Source: Bacteroidota bacterium | GTDB lineage: Bacteria > Bacteroidota > Bacteroidia > Chitinophagales > Chitinophagaceae | DNA length: 35,282 nucleotides | Direction: 5' to 3' | Assembly (NCBI GenBank): GCA_023416995.1 | Contig: JAEZGI010000005.1 | Span: 1 to 35,282 of the forward strand | Part shown: piece after piece, positions 8,055 through 16,622 of the stretch | Layout of the letters: each line of letters opens with the position of its first letter | Position numbering within the stretch: position 1 is the stretch's first letter | Made by a program: the position numbers and the translations under genes | Notes under the pieces: model-generated | The model's input: the letters and a program-made list of their open reading frames with translations, nothing else | Told to the model about the DNA's origin: nothing | The model's database searches: none

Positions 8055-8954
8055 ATGGGCCGCTTCTTTCAATCATTCATTTTTATTTTCTGTTGTGTTG
8101 CTGTTTCAAATGGCCAGGATAGTCTTAAGCCAGAAAGTTCCTCATATGGCGGGGCATCTTCCGTTTTTCGGGATAACGGTTATCCATATGCGTTGGTAGC
8201 CGGTGGTAGCAAGGGAATTGGTTTTGCTATTGCGGAAGCGCTTGCCAAACGTAAGTTCAATCTGGTACTCGTGGCGCGTGGCCGTGATTCACTGGAAAAA
8301 GCTGGTCGACTGCTGAGTTCGATACATGGCGTTCACGTTGAATTACTCAGTTATGATCTCAGCGAGGCAGGCTCGGTAGATGCGGTTGCAAAATGGTGTC
8401 TTGACAGGCAGTTGCCGCTAAAAATGCTTTGTAATGTTGCAGGCCTTGGCGGGGCAAAAGATTATCTATCACTGCCGGTAGATTCGGTGCGTTATATGAT
8501 AGATCTCAACATCAGCAGCGGCATGGCTCTTGTGCAGCATTTGCTGCCTTTGCTATCACGTGAAGCACCGTCTTATATTTTGAATGTTGGCAGTATGGCT
8601 GCTTTTGCGCCGATCCCCCAGAAAAATATGTACGCAGCAACCAAGTCGGCGGTATTATTTTTTTCTTACGCTTTACGGTACCAGTTAAAAGAAAAGGACA
8701 TCAGTGTCAGTTGTCTGGCACCAGGTCCGGTTTTTACTAAACCCGAGATCAGGAAGGACACGGAAAAACGACTCGGATTCATCGGAAAAATGATGGCAGT
8801 GCCACCAAAAAAAGTTGGTGAAATAGCCGTACGGAAAACGCTTTCAGGCAAAATGATCATTGTGCCGGGGACCCTGGCGCAGGTTTTTTCGGGCGTGCTG
8901 AGGGTTATGCCGCGACGCTGGGCAGCGGCTGGATACAGCAGGTTTGGTGGCTGA
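8055..8954 (+). CDS. Short-chain dehydrogenase/reductase with N-terminal signal-like segment
   Basis: A 299-aa SDR-fold NAD(P)-dependent oxidoreductase. The cofactor motif GGSKGIG is at residues 50-56 and an NVAG motif at about 127-130. The catalytic residues look intact: Ser180 (NVGSMAA) and Tyr193/Lys197 (YAATK). The closest general type is the DltE/YqjQ-like short-chain dehydrogenases, but the substrate cannot be told. Unusually, the Rossmann domain is preceded by about 45 residues that start with a hydrophobic segment ending SNGQDS, which looks like a signal peptide. Either the enzyme is exported or membrane-tethered, or translation starts later; no in-frame ATG lies between residue 1 and the cofactor motif. 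It is 60 bp upstream of the lipoprotein hydrolase. Confidence 0.85.
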   Translation: MGRFFQSFIFIFCCVAVSNGQDSLKPESSSYGGASSVFRDNGYPYALVAGGSKGIGFAIAEALAKRKFNLVLVARGRDSLEKAGRLLSSIHGVHVELLSYDLSEAGSVDAVAKWCLDRQLPLKMLCNVAGLGGAKDYLSLPVDSVRYMIDLNISSGMALVQHLLPLLSREAPSYILNVGSMAAFAPIPQKNMYAATKSAVLFFSYALRYQLKEKDISVSCLAPGPVFTKPEIRKDTEKRLGFIGKMMAVPPKKVGEIAVRKTLSGKMIIVPGTLAQVFSGVLRVMPRRWAAAGYSRFGG

Positions 8955-9014
8955 GATCTTAACAGTAGCTTATGTTCAAAATAGAACTTTAAATAATATC
9001 TTCGATACCTTCAT

Positions 9015-9974
9015 ATGTTTACCAGATATAATTTCCTTTTATTGATGAGTGTTGTGCCCTTGTTTTCCTGCAGCAAAGAAAGCGCGCAGGAAAGGCCTGT
9101 TAGTCCTGCTTCGGGAATGTATGTCTCTGCGCAGTTCGAAGCAAGCGAATTGCAGATTGAGAAAGACATCAAATACAGTCAGCGTCCCAACCTTAACGGC
9201 AGGCAGTTTACTTCTGAACGAAATCGTAATAAAGAATCTGATGAGCCCGTGCTCGACCTTCACCTGGATATCGCCGTTCCTCCGAATGCAACGGCCAGCG
9301 CACCACAGCCATTGGTAATTACGGTGCATGGAGGTGGATTCACGGCAGGTAGTAAAGAAGATGTTACATTCAGTGCGATAACTTATGCACGTGCAGGATA
9401 CGTGGCAGCCAACATCAACTACCGGCTAACGGCTATGAATGCCTCAAACCCCGCCGCATTTGTTCAGGCTGTCGTAAACGCAACAGACGATGCCATGAAC
9501 GCAATACGGTTCCTCAAATCAAAAGCATCAGTATATCACATCGATACCACGCGGGTCGCCATTGTTGGCTATTCAGCCGGTGGCGGTATTGCGTTGATTA
9601 ATGCGATGGCATTTGATGGACTGATGGGAACTTCTTCTGATTATCCCGGTATCTCTTCCAGAGTACAGGCTGCTTTGTCTACAGGTGCTACTCTTGTTCA
9701 GCCCGGTATTCCGGCACCATCGGCCTTCTTTTCATTTGATAAGAACGATTCACCGGTGATGCTGTTCCATGCTAATCCGGTTGACAACGTCGTGGGAACG
9801 ACGTGGAAAGATCATGTATTACCTACTCAGAAATTAATAAAAGATGCGGGGAACGAGTGCGTGGTGGTGGCGCAACCCGACCGCACGCATGTTGTGGATC
9901 TTTCGGTTGGTGCAGCGTATTGGTCAAAACAACGCGACTTTCTCTGGAAGCATCTCCGGCTCCAGGAAAAATGA
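9015..9974 (+). CDS. Lipoprotein alpha/beta hydrolase (esterase-like)
   Basis: A 319-aa hydrolase. The N-terminal lipoprotein signal has its cysteine at residue 19 (VPLFSC). The oxyanion-hole motif HGGG is at 105-108 and the nucleophile elbow GYSAG at 185-189 (Ser187). A C-terminal histidine (about 292, DRTHVVDL) can complete the triad; the acid is not certain. The pattern fits the esterase/carboxylesterase branch (BD-FAE-like) that cleaves small esters or acyl groups at the cell envelope. It follows the SDR gene by 60 bp on the same strand and ends 3 bp from the convergent DUF4249 gene. Confidence 0.87.
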   Translation: MFTRYNFLLLMSVVPLFSCSKESAQERPVSPASGMYVSAQFEASELQIEKDIKYSQRPNLNGRQFTSERNRNKESDEPVLDLHLDIAVPPNATASAPQPLVITVHGGGFTAGSKEDVTFSAITYARAGYVAANINYRLTAMNASNPAAFVQAVVNATDDAMNAIRFLKSKASVYHIDTTRVAIVGYSAGGGIALINAMAFDGLMGTSSDYPGISSRVQAALSTGATLVQPGIPAPSAFFSFDKNDSPVMLFHANPVDNVVGTTWKDHVLPTQKLIKDAGNECVVVAQPDRTHVVDLSVGAAYWSKQRDFLWKHLRLQEK

Positions 9975-9977
9975 CAA

Positions 9978-10952
9978 TTACAACTTAACAACGATGGATT
10001 TTGTGCTTACGGTAAAACCGCTGAAACAGCCGGTGACACCCGGTCCCTGCACATTGCCCTTCAGTTTTATTGGAGTTGAAAATGGACCTGCATTGTTTCT
10101 TGCATTATTGAAGCTTTCCCAGAATTCATAAACAGGGCGGGTTACACTTACAAGGTAATAGTCAACCAACTCACCGTCAGCGAAGCTGGCTGGCTGGGTC
10201 ATCCTGACTGATTGGCCGTTTACAAGATCATCCTCACCGTTGCTGTATCGATTGGATGATAGTCCGCCCCAGCCGTAACTGTCACGATTCTTTGAATACT
10301 TCCAGTAATAGAGTTGCCGGTTGCCGATGGTGTCCGGATCCTTATAATGTGCAGTAACCGGTGCTTTCAGTTTACCTGCATCTTCCTGGTCAGCGATCGG
10401 CGAACCGGTCGATAAACTGTCCAGCTTTACCAGTGAAGGCAGTGAGGTTACAGCATGGTAGTTTCTGCCCTCCCAACTGATTTCAAGCAGGTAGTATTTG
10501 CCTGGTTCAGCCGAAAACCCGGTGCCACCATTCGATAAGGTTTCAATTGTTTTTTGATCAACATAAAAACCTTTCCGGTAATCATCGGGTATTCTTCCGT
10601 CTGCAGATTGTTCAAGCTGGATTTTGTTTGAATTGTTCCAGGCGATTGACCCATTTGCCAGTAACTCACCTTCAGTGATCGCTACCTGTGCATCAGTCAC
10701 ACCCACTCCCATGAATTGATCATCAAAATAATTGATGCTGCGGGTAAGCAATACATAGTTGAACTCCGGCATCAGGTTATTGATGTACGCTTCTACGATC
10801 AGGTGTGGTTCGTTGCTGCCAAGATTGATGTCAATATTTTTTTTGCATGAGCTAAAAGCGCAACAAAGCACTGCCAGGTAAATGCTCAAAACATTATTCA
10901 GACTTTTTAAACTAACGTTTTCGTATAGATGAAAATGTAAAGCTGTTTTCAT
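9978..10952 (-). CDS. DUF4249 domain-containing lipoprotein
   Basis: A 324-aa protein with a lipoprotein signal (cysteine at residue 36, in CAFSSCKKNID) followed by the beta-rich DUF4249 pattern (EPHLIVEAYINN near the start and a C-terminal region with the PVYEFWESFNNARNN segment). DUF4249 proteins occur in Bacteroidota next to TonB-dependent receptors, and the biochemical role is unknown. Here the start codon overlaps the stop of the receptor gene (TAATG at 10951-10955), so the two are translated together. It probably sits on the outer membrane as an accessory to that receptor. Confidence 0.88.
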   Translation of the reverse strand: MKTALHFHLYENVSLKSLNNVLSIYLAVLCCAFSSCKKNIDINLGSNEPHLIVEAYINNLMPEFNYVLLTRSINYFDDQFMGVGVTDAQVAITEGELLANGSIAWNNSNKIQLEQSADGRIPDDYRKGFYVDQKTIETLSNGGTGFSAEPGKYYLLEISWEGRNYHAVTSLPSLVKLDSLSTGSPIADQEDAGKLKAPVTAHYKDPDTIGNRQLYYWKYSKNRDSYGWGGLSSNRYSNGEDDLVNGQSVRMTQPASFADGELVDYYLVSVTRPVYEFWESFNNARNNAGPFSTPIKLKGNVQGPGVTGCFSGFTVSTKSIVVKL

Positions 10953-13336
10953 TAGTCTAATTTAAAGTTCCAGGTAACACTTGGTAAAACAGGAAACAGG
11001 TAAACCATTTTTGCATTTACTTCCCGCTCCATTCTTCTGGCATCCAGGTAGATGAAATACGGGTTAGACCGGTTATAAACATTATAGACACTGAAGTTCC
11101 AACTGCTCCTGAAGCCTTTAACTTTTTCAGGTCTGCGCGTATAAATAAATGCCAGATCAAGCCGGTGATAAGAGGGCATCCTGAAATCATTGATTTTATT
11201 GTATTGATCAATGGTCGTAAAAATAAAGTGATGAATGCCCCGGTTATAACCGGTATTATAAGTGAATCTTCCAGTGGGAAGGGTGAGTGCATTGCCGGTG
11301 CCAAAAACAAATACACCTGATGCTTCCCAGTGTGTATTGATGCGGTAGTTTGTTACGATGCTTACATCATGTGTGCGATCATAACGATAGGTGAATGGCT
11401 TGCCTTCGTTCAGATCCGGAAACGTCCTATCGGCCCTGCTTAAGGTATAACCTATCCAACCTGTCAGCCTGCCTTGCTTTTTCTGGAGCATTATTTCAAC
11501 TCCATAAGCCTTTCCCTTCCCGAACACCATTTCACCTTCCAGGTTTTGGTTAAGCAGCAACTGAGCCCCGGGTTTGAATTCTATCTGGTGGTTCATTTCT
11601 TTGTAGTACGCTTCCACACTCAGTTCGGCCCGGTTATTAAATATACTGCGGTAGTAACCTGCAGCGGTTTGCCATGCCTGGCCGGGTTTAACGATCCGGC
11701 TTGCCGGTATCCATAAATCGCTCGGGAAAGTAGCGGCACTGGTGGTTGCAAGATGCAGGTATTGCACGGTTCGTGTATATGAGGCCTTTAAAGATGAATT
11801 GCCGGTCAGTCTGTATAAGAGGTTAAGTCTTGGTTCAGGATGATGGTATTTTGCTATGCTTTCCCCTTTCTTATAGGTCCGTGCTTCACCTGTGGGGGTT
11901 CCATCTTTTTCATACAATACCTGGGTGGTGGGTCCTGTTTGATTAAAGTAACTATAACGTAATCCTGCAACTATCTGCAATGCGTCTGTGACTTGTGTTT
12001 CTGCACTTACATAAGTTGCTGCCTCACGTGCAAATTGTGGATTGATTTGCGGGATAAAATCCTGTTCGGCAACATTTACTTCCCCGGCACCGGGTTTAAA
12101 CTGGTGGCGGATGTACTGAAGACCCGCTTTAAGTTTTAACCAGGTGTGCACATTGTATTGCCAGTCGTTTTTGATTTGGTAGTCTTTAAGACCCGAAGAG
12201 AAGATGTAATTTGAGTTGCTGTATCCCAACCGGCTATCCAATCGAAAATCATTATAGATGAGTGATACCTGGTGTTTAAGTTTCGTTGTGACTTGTTGTT
12301 TCCAGGTTAAGCCGGCAATTCTGTTACCCCAGTTTGCGTTAAACATGCGTTCGCCTTCCGGCGCTATGTCAGCGTAGGTGAATTTGTCTTCGCCACCGTA
12401 TAGTGTTGCAGTTAGCGAATTATTATTGTTGATGGCATAGTCTATCTTCCCATTGAAGTCATAGAAATAATATCCATTGTTGCCAATTTTATCGCGTGCC
12501 ACCAATTTTCCGACCTGGTCAAGATAGGTTCTGCGTCCACTGAACATATATGATATCTTTCCTTTCACTAATGGTCCTTCGATCGCAAGTCTTGAGGCGA
12601 TCAATCCAATGCCACCGCTTATTTTGGTAGAGTCTTTGTGCCCGCTCCTCGTATCTATTGCGATAACACTGCTCAGCCTGCCGCCATATTCTGCGGGTAT
12701 GCCACCTTTTATTACTTCAACGCCTTTGATGGCCTCACCATTAAACACACTAAAAAAACCGAGCAGGTGATTAGGATTGTATACCGGTATACCATCAAGT
12801 AATACAAGATTTTGATCGGGCCCACCGCCTCTCACGTATACCCCTGCACTTGCCTCCCCGCCGTTTTTGATGCCGGGAAGTAGCGTGATCGTTTTCATCG
12901 GATCAATTTCTCCGAGAATTACAGGTAGTTTTCTTAGTTCGGCAATGGTCAGACTTTGCGCACTCATCTGTGTTTTATACAGTTGTTTGCCGGCGGTAAC
13001 CAATACGTTGCCCAGCATGGTTTCCCGATTTGTGAGTATGAGGTGAATAGTGGTGTCTTTCACCAGATTAAGTATGGTATCAAGTTGATGATAGCCGACT
13101 GCGCTGACTGAAATTTTATAATGTCCACCCTCAAGTTGAAACCTTTGTTGTCCGTTTGCATCGGCGGTTGTCTGCGAGTTATTGATGCGTATTGTCGCAT
13201 AAACCAATGCGTTAGATTCCCTGTCGGTTATATTAAACGCAACACGGAATAGTTGTGCCTTTCCAAAAACGGGAAGGGTCATGAACAATAAGATGCAGCA
13301 ATATCTCAAGACATTGCCTGTGGCTATTTGATTCAT
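10952..13336 (-). CDS. TonB-dependent receptor with carboxypeptidase-like N-terminal domain
   Basis: A large outer-membrane receptor (794 aa from this start). After the signal peptide (ILLFMTLPVFGKAQ) comes a carboxypeptidase-regulatory-like domain of about 90 residues, then a plug domain (TLLPGIKNGGEASAGVYVRG, VLLDGIPVYNP, VIKGGIPAEYGGRL) and a 22-stranded type barrel ending PSVTWNFKLD. A longer reading frame begins at 13363 (nine extra residues), but the ATG at 13336 places the signal peptide naturally. The following DUF4249 gene is coupled by TAATG. No SusD homologue is nearby, so this is not a SusCD pair. The substrate is unknown. Confidence 0.92.
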   Translation of the reverse strand: MNQIATGNVLRYCCILLFMTLPVFGKAQLFRVAFNITDRESNALVYATIRINNSQTTADANGQQRFQLEGGHYKISVSAVGYHQLDTILNLVKDTTIHLILTNRETMLGNVLVTAGKQLYKTQMSAQSLTIAELRKLPVILGEIDPMKTITLLPGIKNGGEASAGVYVRGGGPDQNLVLLDGIPVYNPNHLLGFFSVFNGEAIKGVEVIKGGIPAEYGGRLSSVIAIDTRSGHKDSTKISGGIGLIASRLAIEGPLVKGKISYMFSGRRTYLDQVGKLVARDKIGNNGYYFYDFNGKIDYAINNNNSLTATLYGGEDKFTYADIAPEGERMFNANWGNRIAGLTWKQQVTTKLKHQVSLIYNDFRLDSRLGYSNSNYIFSSGLKDYQIKNDWQYNVHTWLKLKAGLQYIRHQFKPGAGEVNVAEQDFIPQINPQFAREAATYVSAETQVTDALQIVAGLRYSYFNQTGPTTQVLYEKDGTPTGEARTYKKGESIAKYHHPEPRLNLLYRLTGNSSLKASYTRTVQYLHLATTSAATFPSDLWIPASRIVKPGQAWQTAAGYYRSIFNNRAELSVEAYYKEMNHQIEFKPGAQLLLNQNLEGEMVFGKGKAYGVEIMLQKKQGRLTGWIGYTLSRADRTFPDLNEGKPFTYRYDRTHDVSIVTNYRINTHWEASGVFVFGTGNALTLPTGRFTYNTGYNRGIHHFIFTTIDQYNKINDFRMPSYHRLDLAFIYTRRPEKVKGFRSSWNFSVYNVYNRSNPYFIYLDARRMEREVNAKMVYLFPVLPSVTWNFKLD

Positions 13337-13475
13337 GTCTGGACATAAAAAATCCGCATGCAATTACTCGCATCCGGTTTTCTGATTAGTATTGGTTTTG
13401 GGATAGACAGCTAATGTACAAATGTTTTTGAGCTTTCAAAATAGGGCAGTAAAAAAATATGTGTTTCTTATTCCC

Positions 13476-13566
13476 GGCCAAATCCGCACGAATTAACAAG
13501 TTTTGGCCGCGGATAGTTTCTTTTAATTGCGGCCAGATCGACGAATATTTTTGTAGTTTTGGCCGC
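13476..13566. promoter_or_regulatory. Phased GGCC inverted repeats and -7 box before the ATPase gene
   Basis: Four GGCC-centred words lie at 13476, 13505, 13531 and 13561 (spacings 29, 26 and 30 bp) in alternating orientation. They form two inverted repeats: GGCCAAA-N19-TTTGGCC (13476-13508) and GCGGCCA-N24-TGGCCGC (13529-13566). A TAGTTTTG sequence at 13554-13561 fits the Bacteroidota -7 consensus TAnnTTTG and lies 22 bp before the ATG at 13584. No good -33 box was found. The arrangement suggests operator sites or RNA/DNA hairpins controlling the downstream gene. Confidence 0.45.
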
Positions 13567-13583
13567 CAATAAATTTGAACAAG

Positions 13584-15014
13584 ATGCCGGCAATTGTTGG
13601 AAGAGAAGAAGAACAGAAGATATTGATGCAGATCGTCGACTCAAAAGTTCCTGAGCTGGTAGCGGTATATGGCCGTCGGCGGGTAGGTAAAACATTTCTC
13701 ATCAGGCAGGCATTATCCGATCATCTCGTATTTGAATTCAGTGGAACAAAGGATGAAACTCTTTCCAGGCAACTGCAGAATTTTCATAAAGTACTTAAAA
13801 AGCAATTTAAGCCTCTTAAAACTGCGCCCACCAGTTGGTCCGATGCCTTTGAACAGCTGTCTGGATACCTTGCTTCGCTGAAGATAAAGAGGAAGCTGGT
13901 CGTTTTCCTTGATGAATTTCCCTGGATCAACACGCACAAATCAGGTTTTCTCCAGGCTTTCGATTATTGGTGGAACAGTTGGGGAAACCGGCAAAACAAC
14001 CTCGCGGTGATCTTATGTGGATCGGCAGCAGCCTGGATGATCCAGCATATCATTAACAATAAGGCGGGGCTCCACAACCGCATAACGCGTCGTATAAGGT
14101 TATTGCCCTTTACACTCAATGAAACAGAACAATATCTCGTCAGCCGCAACATCAGGCTCGACAGATTTCAACTGTTACAATTATACATGGTGATGGGTGG
14201 TATTCCCCTATACCTCAGCGAAATCCGCAAAGGGGAGAGTGCTGCACAGGCTATCGACCGCACCTGCTTCACCAAAGATGGTGCACTGCAACCCGAATTC
14301 CGTAACCTCTATACATCGTTGTTTGATGATGCCACCCGCCACCTGGCTGTGGTCCGTGCATTAGCCGCCAACAACGCCGGCCTCACCCGCAATGAAATTA
14401 TCGATAAAACGGGTCTGAGTTCAGGTGGACGGATCTCTGAGGTGTTGGATGAGCTGGCAGAATCGGGATTTATCACTGCATGGCTGCCTTACGATCGCAA
14501 ATCAAAAGACGCGATCTACAAACTAAGCGATGAGTTTACCTTTTTCTATCTCAAGTTTATGGAGAACTCGCGCGCACAGGGTCGTGGTAGCTGGCTAAAA
14601 TTTTCAACCGGTCAATCGTGGCGAAGCTGGAGCGGAGTTGCCTTTGAACGGATTTGTCTGAAACATATACCGCAGATCAAAAAGGATCTCGGTATCTCGG
14701 TGATTTATACAGAGGAGTCGGCCTGGCGTTTCGCAGAAAGCGGTAAGCAGGGGGCACAGATAGATCTGCTCATAGAACGCCGCGATCTTATCATCCATCT
14801 TTGCGAGATAAAGTTTTCTGAAACGCCTTATACGATAACGAAAAAGTATGCCGCAGAACTACAAAACAAAAAACAGGTTTTTCTTTCGCAAACCAAGGGA
14901 CGGAAATCAATATTTATCACGATGATTACAACATATGGCGTACAGCAAAACAGCTATGCATCTAACATGGTGCAAAACAACGTTACCATGGACGCATTGT
15001 TCCAGACAATATAG
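13584..15014 (+). CDS. AAA ATPase (ATPase_2/DUF234 type) with C-terminal nuclease-like motif
   Basis: A 476-aa protein of the archaeal-type ATPase family. Walker A is GRRRVGKT at residues 30-37 and Walker B is VVFLDEF at about 106-112. A winged-helix-like segment lies around 255-300 (TRNEIIDKTGLSSGGRISEVLDELAESGF). The C-terminal DUF234-like part has D394 in QIDLLIE and E408-x-K410 in LCEIKFS, which reads as a PD-(D/E)XK core. Such ATPases are often solitary and variably present, and their function is unsettled. A TTG three codons upstream (13575) also opens the frame, but ATG 13584 sits better behind the -7 box. The gene stands alone between a receptor operon and a convergent oxidoreductase. 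Confidence 0.85.
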   Translation: MPAIVGREEEQKILMQIVDSKVPELVAVYGRRRVGKTFLIRQALSDHLVFEFSGTKDETLSRQLQNFHKVLKKQFKPLKTAPTSWSDAFEQLSGYLASLKIKRKLVVFLDEFPWINTHKSGFLQAFDYWWNSWGNRQNNLAVILCGSAAAWMIQHIINNKAGLHNRITRRIRLLPFTLNETEQYLVSRNIRLDRFQLLQLYMVMGGIPLYLSEIRKGESAAQAIDRTCFTKDGALQPEFRNLYTSLFDDATRHLAVVRALAANNAGLTRNEIIDKTGLSSGGRISEVLDELAESGFITAWLPYDRKSKDAIYKLSDEFTFFYLKFMENSRAQGRGSWLKFSTGQSWRSWSGVAFERICLKHIPQIKKDLGISVIYTEESAWRFAESGKQGAQIDLLIERRDLIIHLCEIKFSETPYTITKKYAAELQNKKQVFLSQTKGRKSIFITMITTYGVQQNSYASNMVQNNVTMDALFQTI

Positions 15015-15044
15015 CAGGGTACATCACCGAGATGATGTACCCTG
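15015..15044. terminator. Perfect 12-bp hairpin between convergent genes
   Basis: CAGGGTACATCA (15015-15026), a 6-nt loop and TGATGTACCCTG (15033-15044) form a mismatch-free stem. It begins at the base after the ATPase stop codon and ends 6 bp before the end of the opposing oxidoreductase gene. No clear T-run follows on either strand, so it would act as a bidirectional stem or 3'-end stabiliser more than as a classical intrinsic terminator. Confidence 0.6.
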
Positions 15045-15050
15045 TGTTCA

Positions 15051-16166
15051 TCACAATTTCAATGGAACTTTACGGCCGCTTTTTACTGCAGCATAGATCG
15101 CATCGATGATCTTCAGATCTTTTAATCCTTCTTCACCATCAACCGGAACTATCGGTTTTTTGTTTTCAAGAATTATTGAAGCCATCTCATCCATCTGCAC
15201 GGTTTGATGGGTTTTATGAGGTTGGGTCAGTTCACCTTTGTTTGTGCGTCCTTTGATAGGTCCATAACCAGTTGCCGGGAACAGTTCAGCAAAACCCCTT
15301 TCACCGGTAAGCAGGAACCGGTCCAGGTAATTCATATTGTATGTCGATAAACAGGAAGCTACCGCACCGCCAGGGAAACCAAGCTGAAACTGGATCGTTT
15401 CATCAACCCCTTCTTTAAAAAGGGTGGGGTTCGTTTTGGTTTCCTGTGCCGTAACCCAAACCGGTTCCTCTCCGATCATATAACGGGCACCATTAATCGA
15501 ATAGATGCCAATGTCCATCATTGCGCCACCACCTGCAAGCTTTTTGTCAAGTCGCCATTGTTTCGGGTCGCCGATCCTGAACCCGCTTAATCCCTGGAAG
15601 AATAAAACCTTTCCCAATTCACCTGCGTTCCGCATGCGAATAATTTCAAGTGTTTTTGGCTCGAAATGCAAGCGGTAGCCTACCAGCAACTTCACGTTGG
15701 CTTTACGACATGCGTCTATCATTTCCTGTCCATCTTTCGCATTCACTGCCATCGGTTTTTCACAGATAGCATGTTTGCCGGCCTTTGCCACACGGATCAC
15801 GTGTTCTTTGTGCAAAAGATTTGGTGTGATAACATACACGGCATCTATATCAGGGTTGTTCCTGATCTCATCCATGTTATCATAGTTATAGCAATTTTTT
15901 TCAGGGATATTATATTTCGCCTGCCAGTCTTTCACTTTTGATGGAGTTCCACTAACAACACCCACCAGCTTTGCCTTCTGACTGTCTTTCATGGCTTCGG
16001 CAACACGGGTTCCATAGCCACCAAGACCACAAATGGCTACTCTTAAAACCGGGCCCTGGTAAGGTTTTAATACTTCCTGTTCAATTGCCAGGCCTTCTAA
16101 TGGAAGAAAGGGAACTGCGAGCGCTGAAGCTGATAACTGCTGAAGAAAGCGACGTCTGGATTTCAT
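15051..16166 (-). CDS. Gfo/Idh/MocA family oxidoreductase, Tat-exported
   Basis: A 371-aa NAD(P)-dependent oxidoreductase. It starts with a twin-arginine signal (SRRRFLQQLSASALAVPF), so it is probably folded with its cofactor and exported by Tat. The Rossmann motif GLGGYG is at about residues 47-52, and the family-typical EKPM motif is at about 140 (HAICEKPMAVN). The C-terminal beta-sheet domain covers the last two thirds. Exported members of this family in Bacteroidota commonly act on sugars or their derivatives, but nothing here identifies the substrate. It is convergent with the ATPase gene and appears monocistronic. Confidence 0.9.
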   Translation of the reverse strand: MKSRRRFLQQLSASALAVPFLPLEGLAIEQEVLKPYQGPVLRVAICGLGGYGTRVAEAMKDSQKAKLVGVVSGTPSKVKDWQAKYNIPEKNCYNYDNMDEIRNNPDIDAVYVITPNLLHKEHVIRVAKAGKHAICEKPMAVNAKDGQEMIDACRKANVKLLVGYRLHFEPKTLEIIRMRNAGELGKVLFFQGLSGFRIGDPKQWRLDKKLAGGGAMMDIGIYSINGARYMIGEEPVWVTAQETKTNPTLFKEGVDETIQFQLGFPGGAVASCLSTYNMNYLDRFLLTGERGFAELFPATGYGPIKGRTNKGELTQPHKTHQTVQMDEMASIILENKKPIVPVDGEEGLKDLKIIDAIYAAVKSGRKVPLKL

Positions 16167-16622
16167 GATATCTTTTTAAGTGAACATTCAATTTACAGAA
16201 TATTGATCGAAAGTGATCATCGATCGCGCCCGAATCATTTCTCCCGTTGCTGAGTAGCCAGGTTATACTTATCACCCGATGAAAGTATATGCACAATCAT
16301 ATGTTCTACCGTGATGGGCATCTTCTCTTTTATTTCCGGAACATTGGTATTGGAAATCGTTTTCCATTCACGATAACCCTTATATTTTTCTTTTTTGCCA
16401 TAACAGTGATATGTCTGATGATTAAACTAGTAAAACCGGAGCGGCCCGCCTGGGTGATGACGATCTGGTGTACAAACTATGTGGAGCGTTCAAATTCGCT
16501 CATTGCGCAATCCTGTCCTCAGATTATCATTCAATTGTTGTAATTCGTCTCATAAACCGTACACGTTCCCCAACATAACACGTGCCCATAGTTTGATGGT
16601 GAAAGCGCTATAAGTAGCACAC
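16167..16622. other. 456-bp intergenic region without a clear gene
   Basis: It carries the divergent control regions of the Gfo/Idh/MocA gene and of the first DUF421 gene. I found no exact TAnnTTTG box. An 84-codon frame at 16289-16543 has one hydrophobic stretch, but the T-rich runs that create it and the lack of any recognisable family make it unconvincing. A short inverted repeat (CACGT/ACGTG) lies around 16562-16584. Confidence 0.5.

Noticed and set aside
10952..13336. SusCD-type glycan uptake locus
   Set aside because: There is no SusD-like gene and no glycoside hydrolase; the partner is DUF4249.
16289..16543. 84-codon frame with a hydrophobic stretch
   Set aside because: It has no family resemblance, a T-rich origin of the hydrophobic run and an implausible C-terminus. 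It is kept only as a note under the intergenic region.
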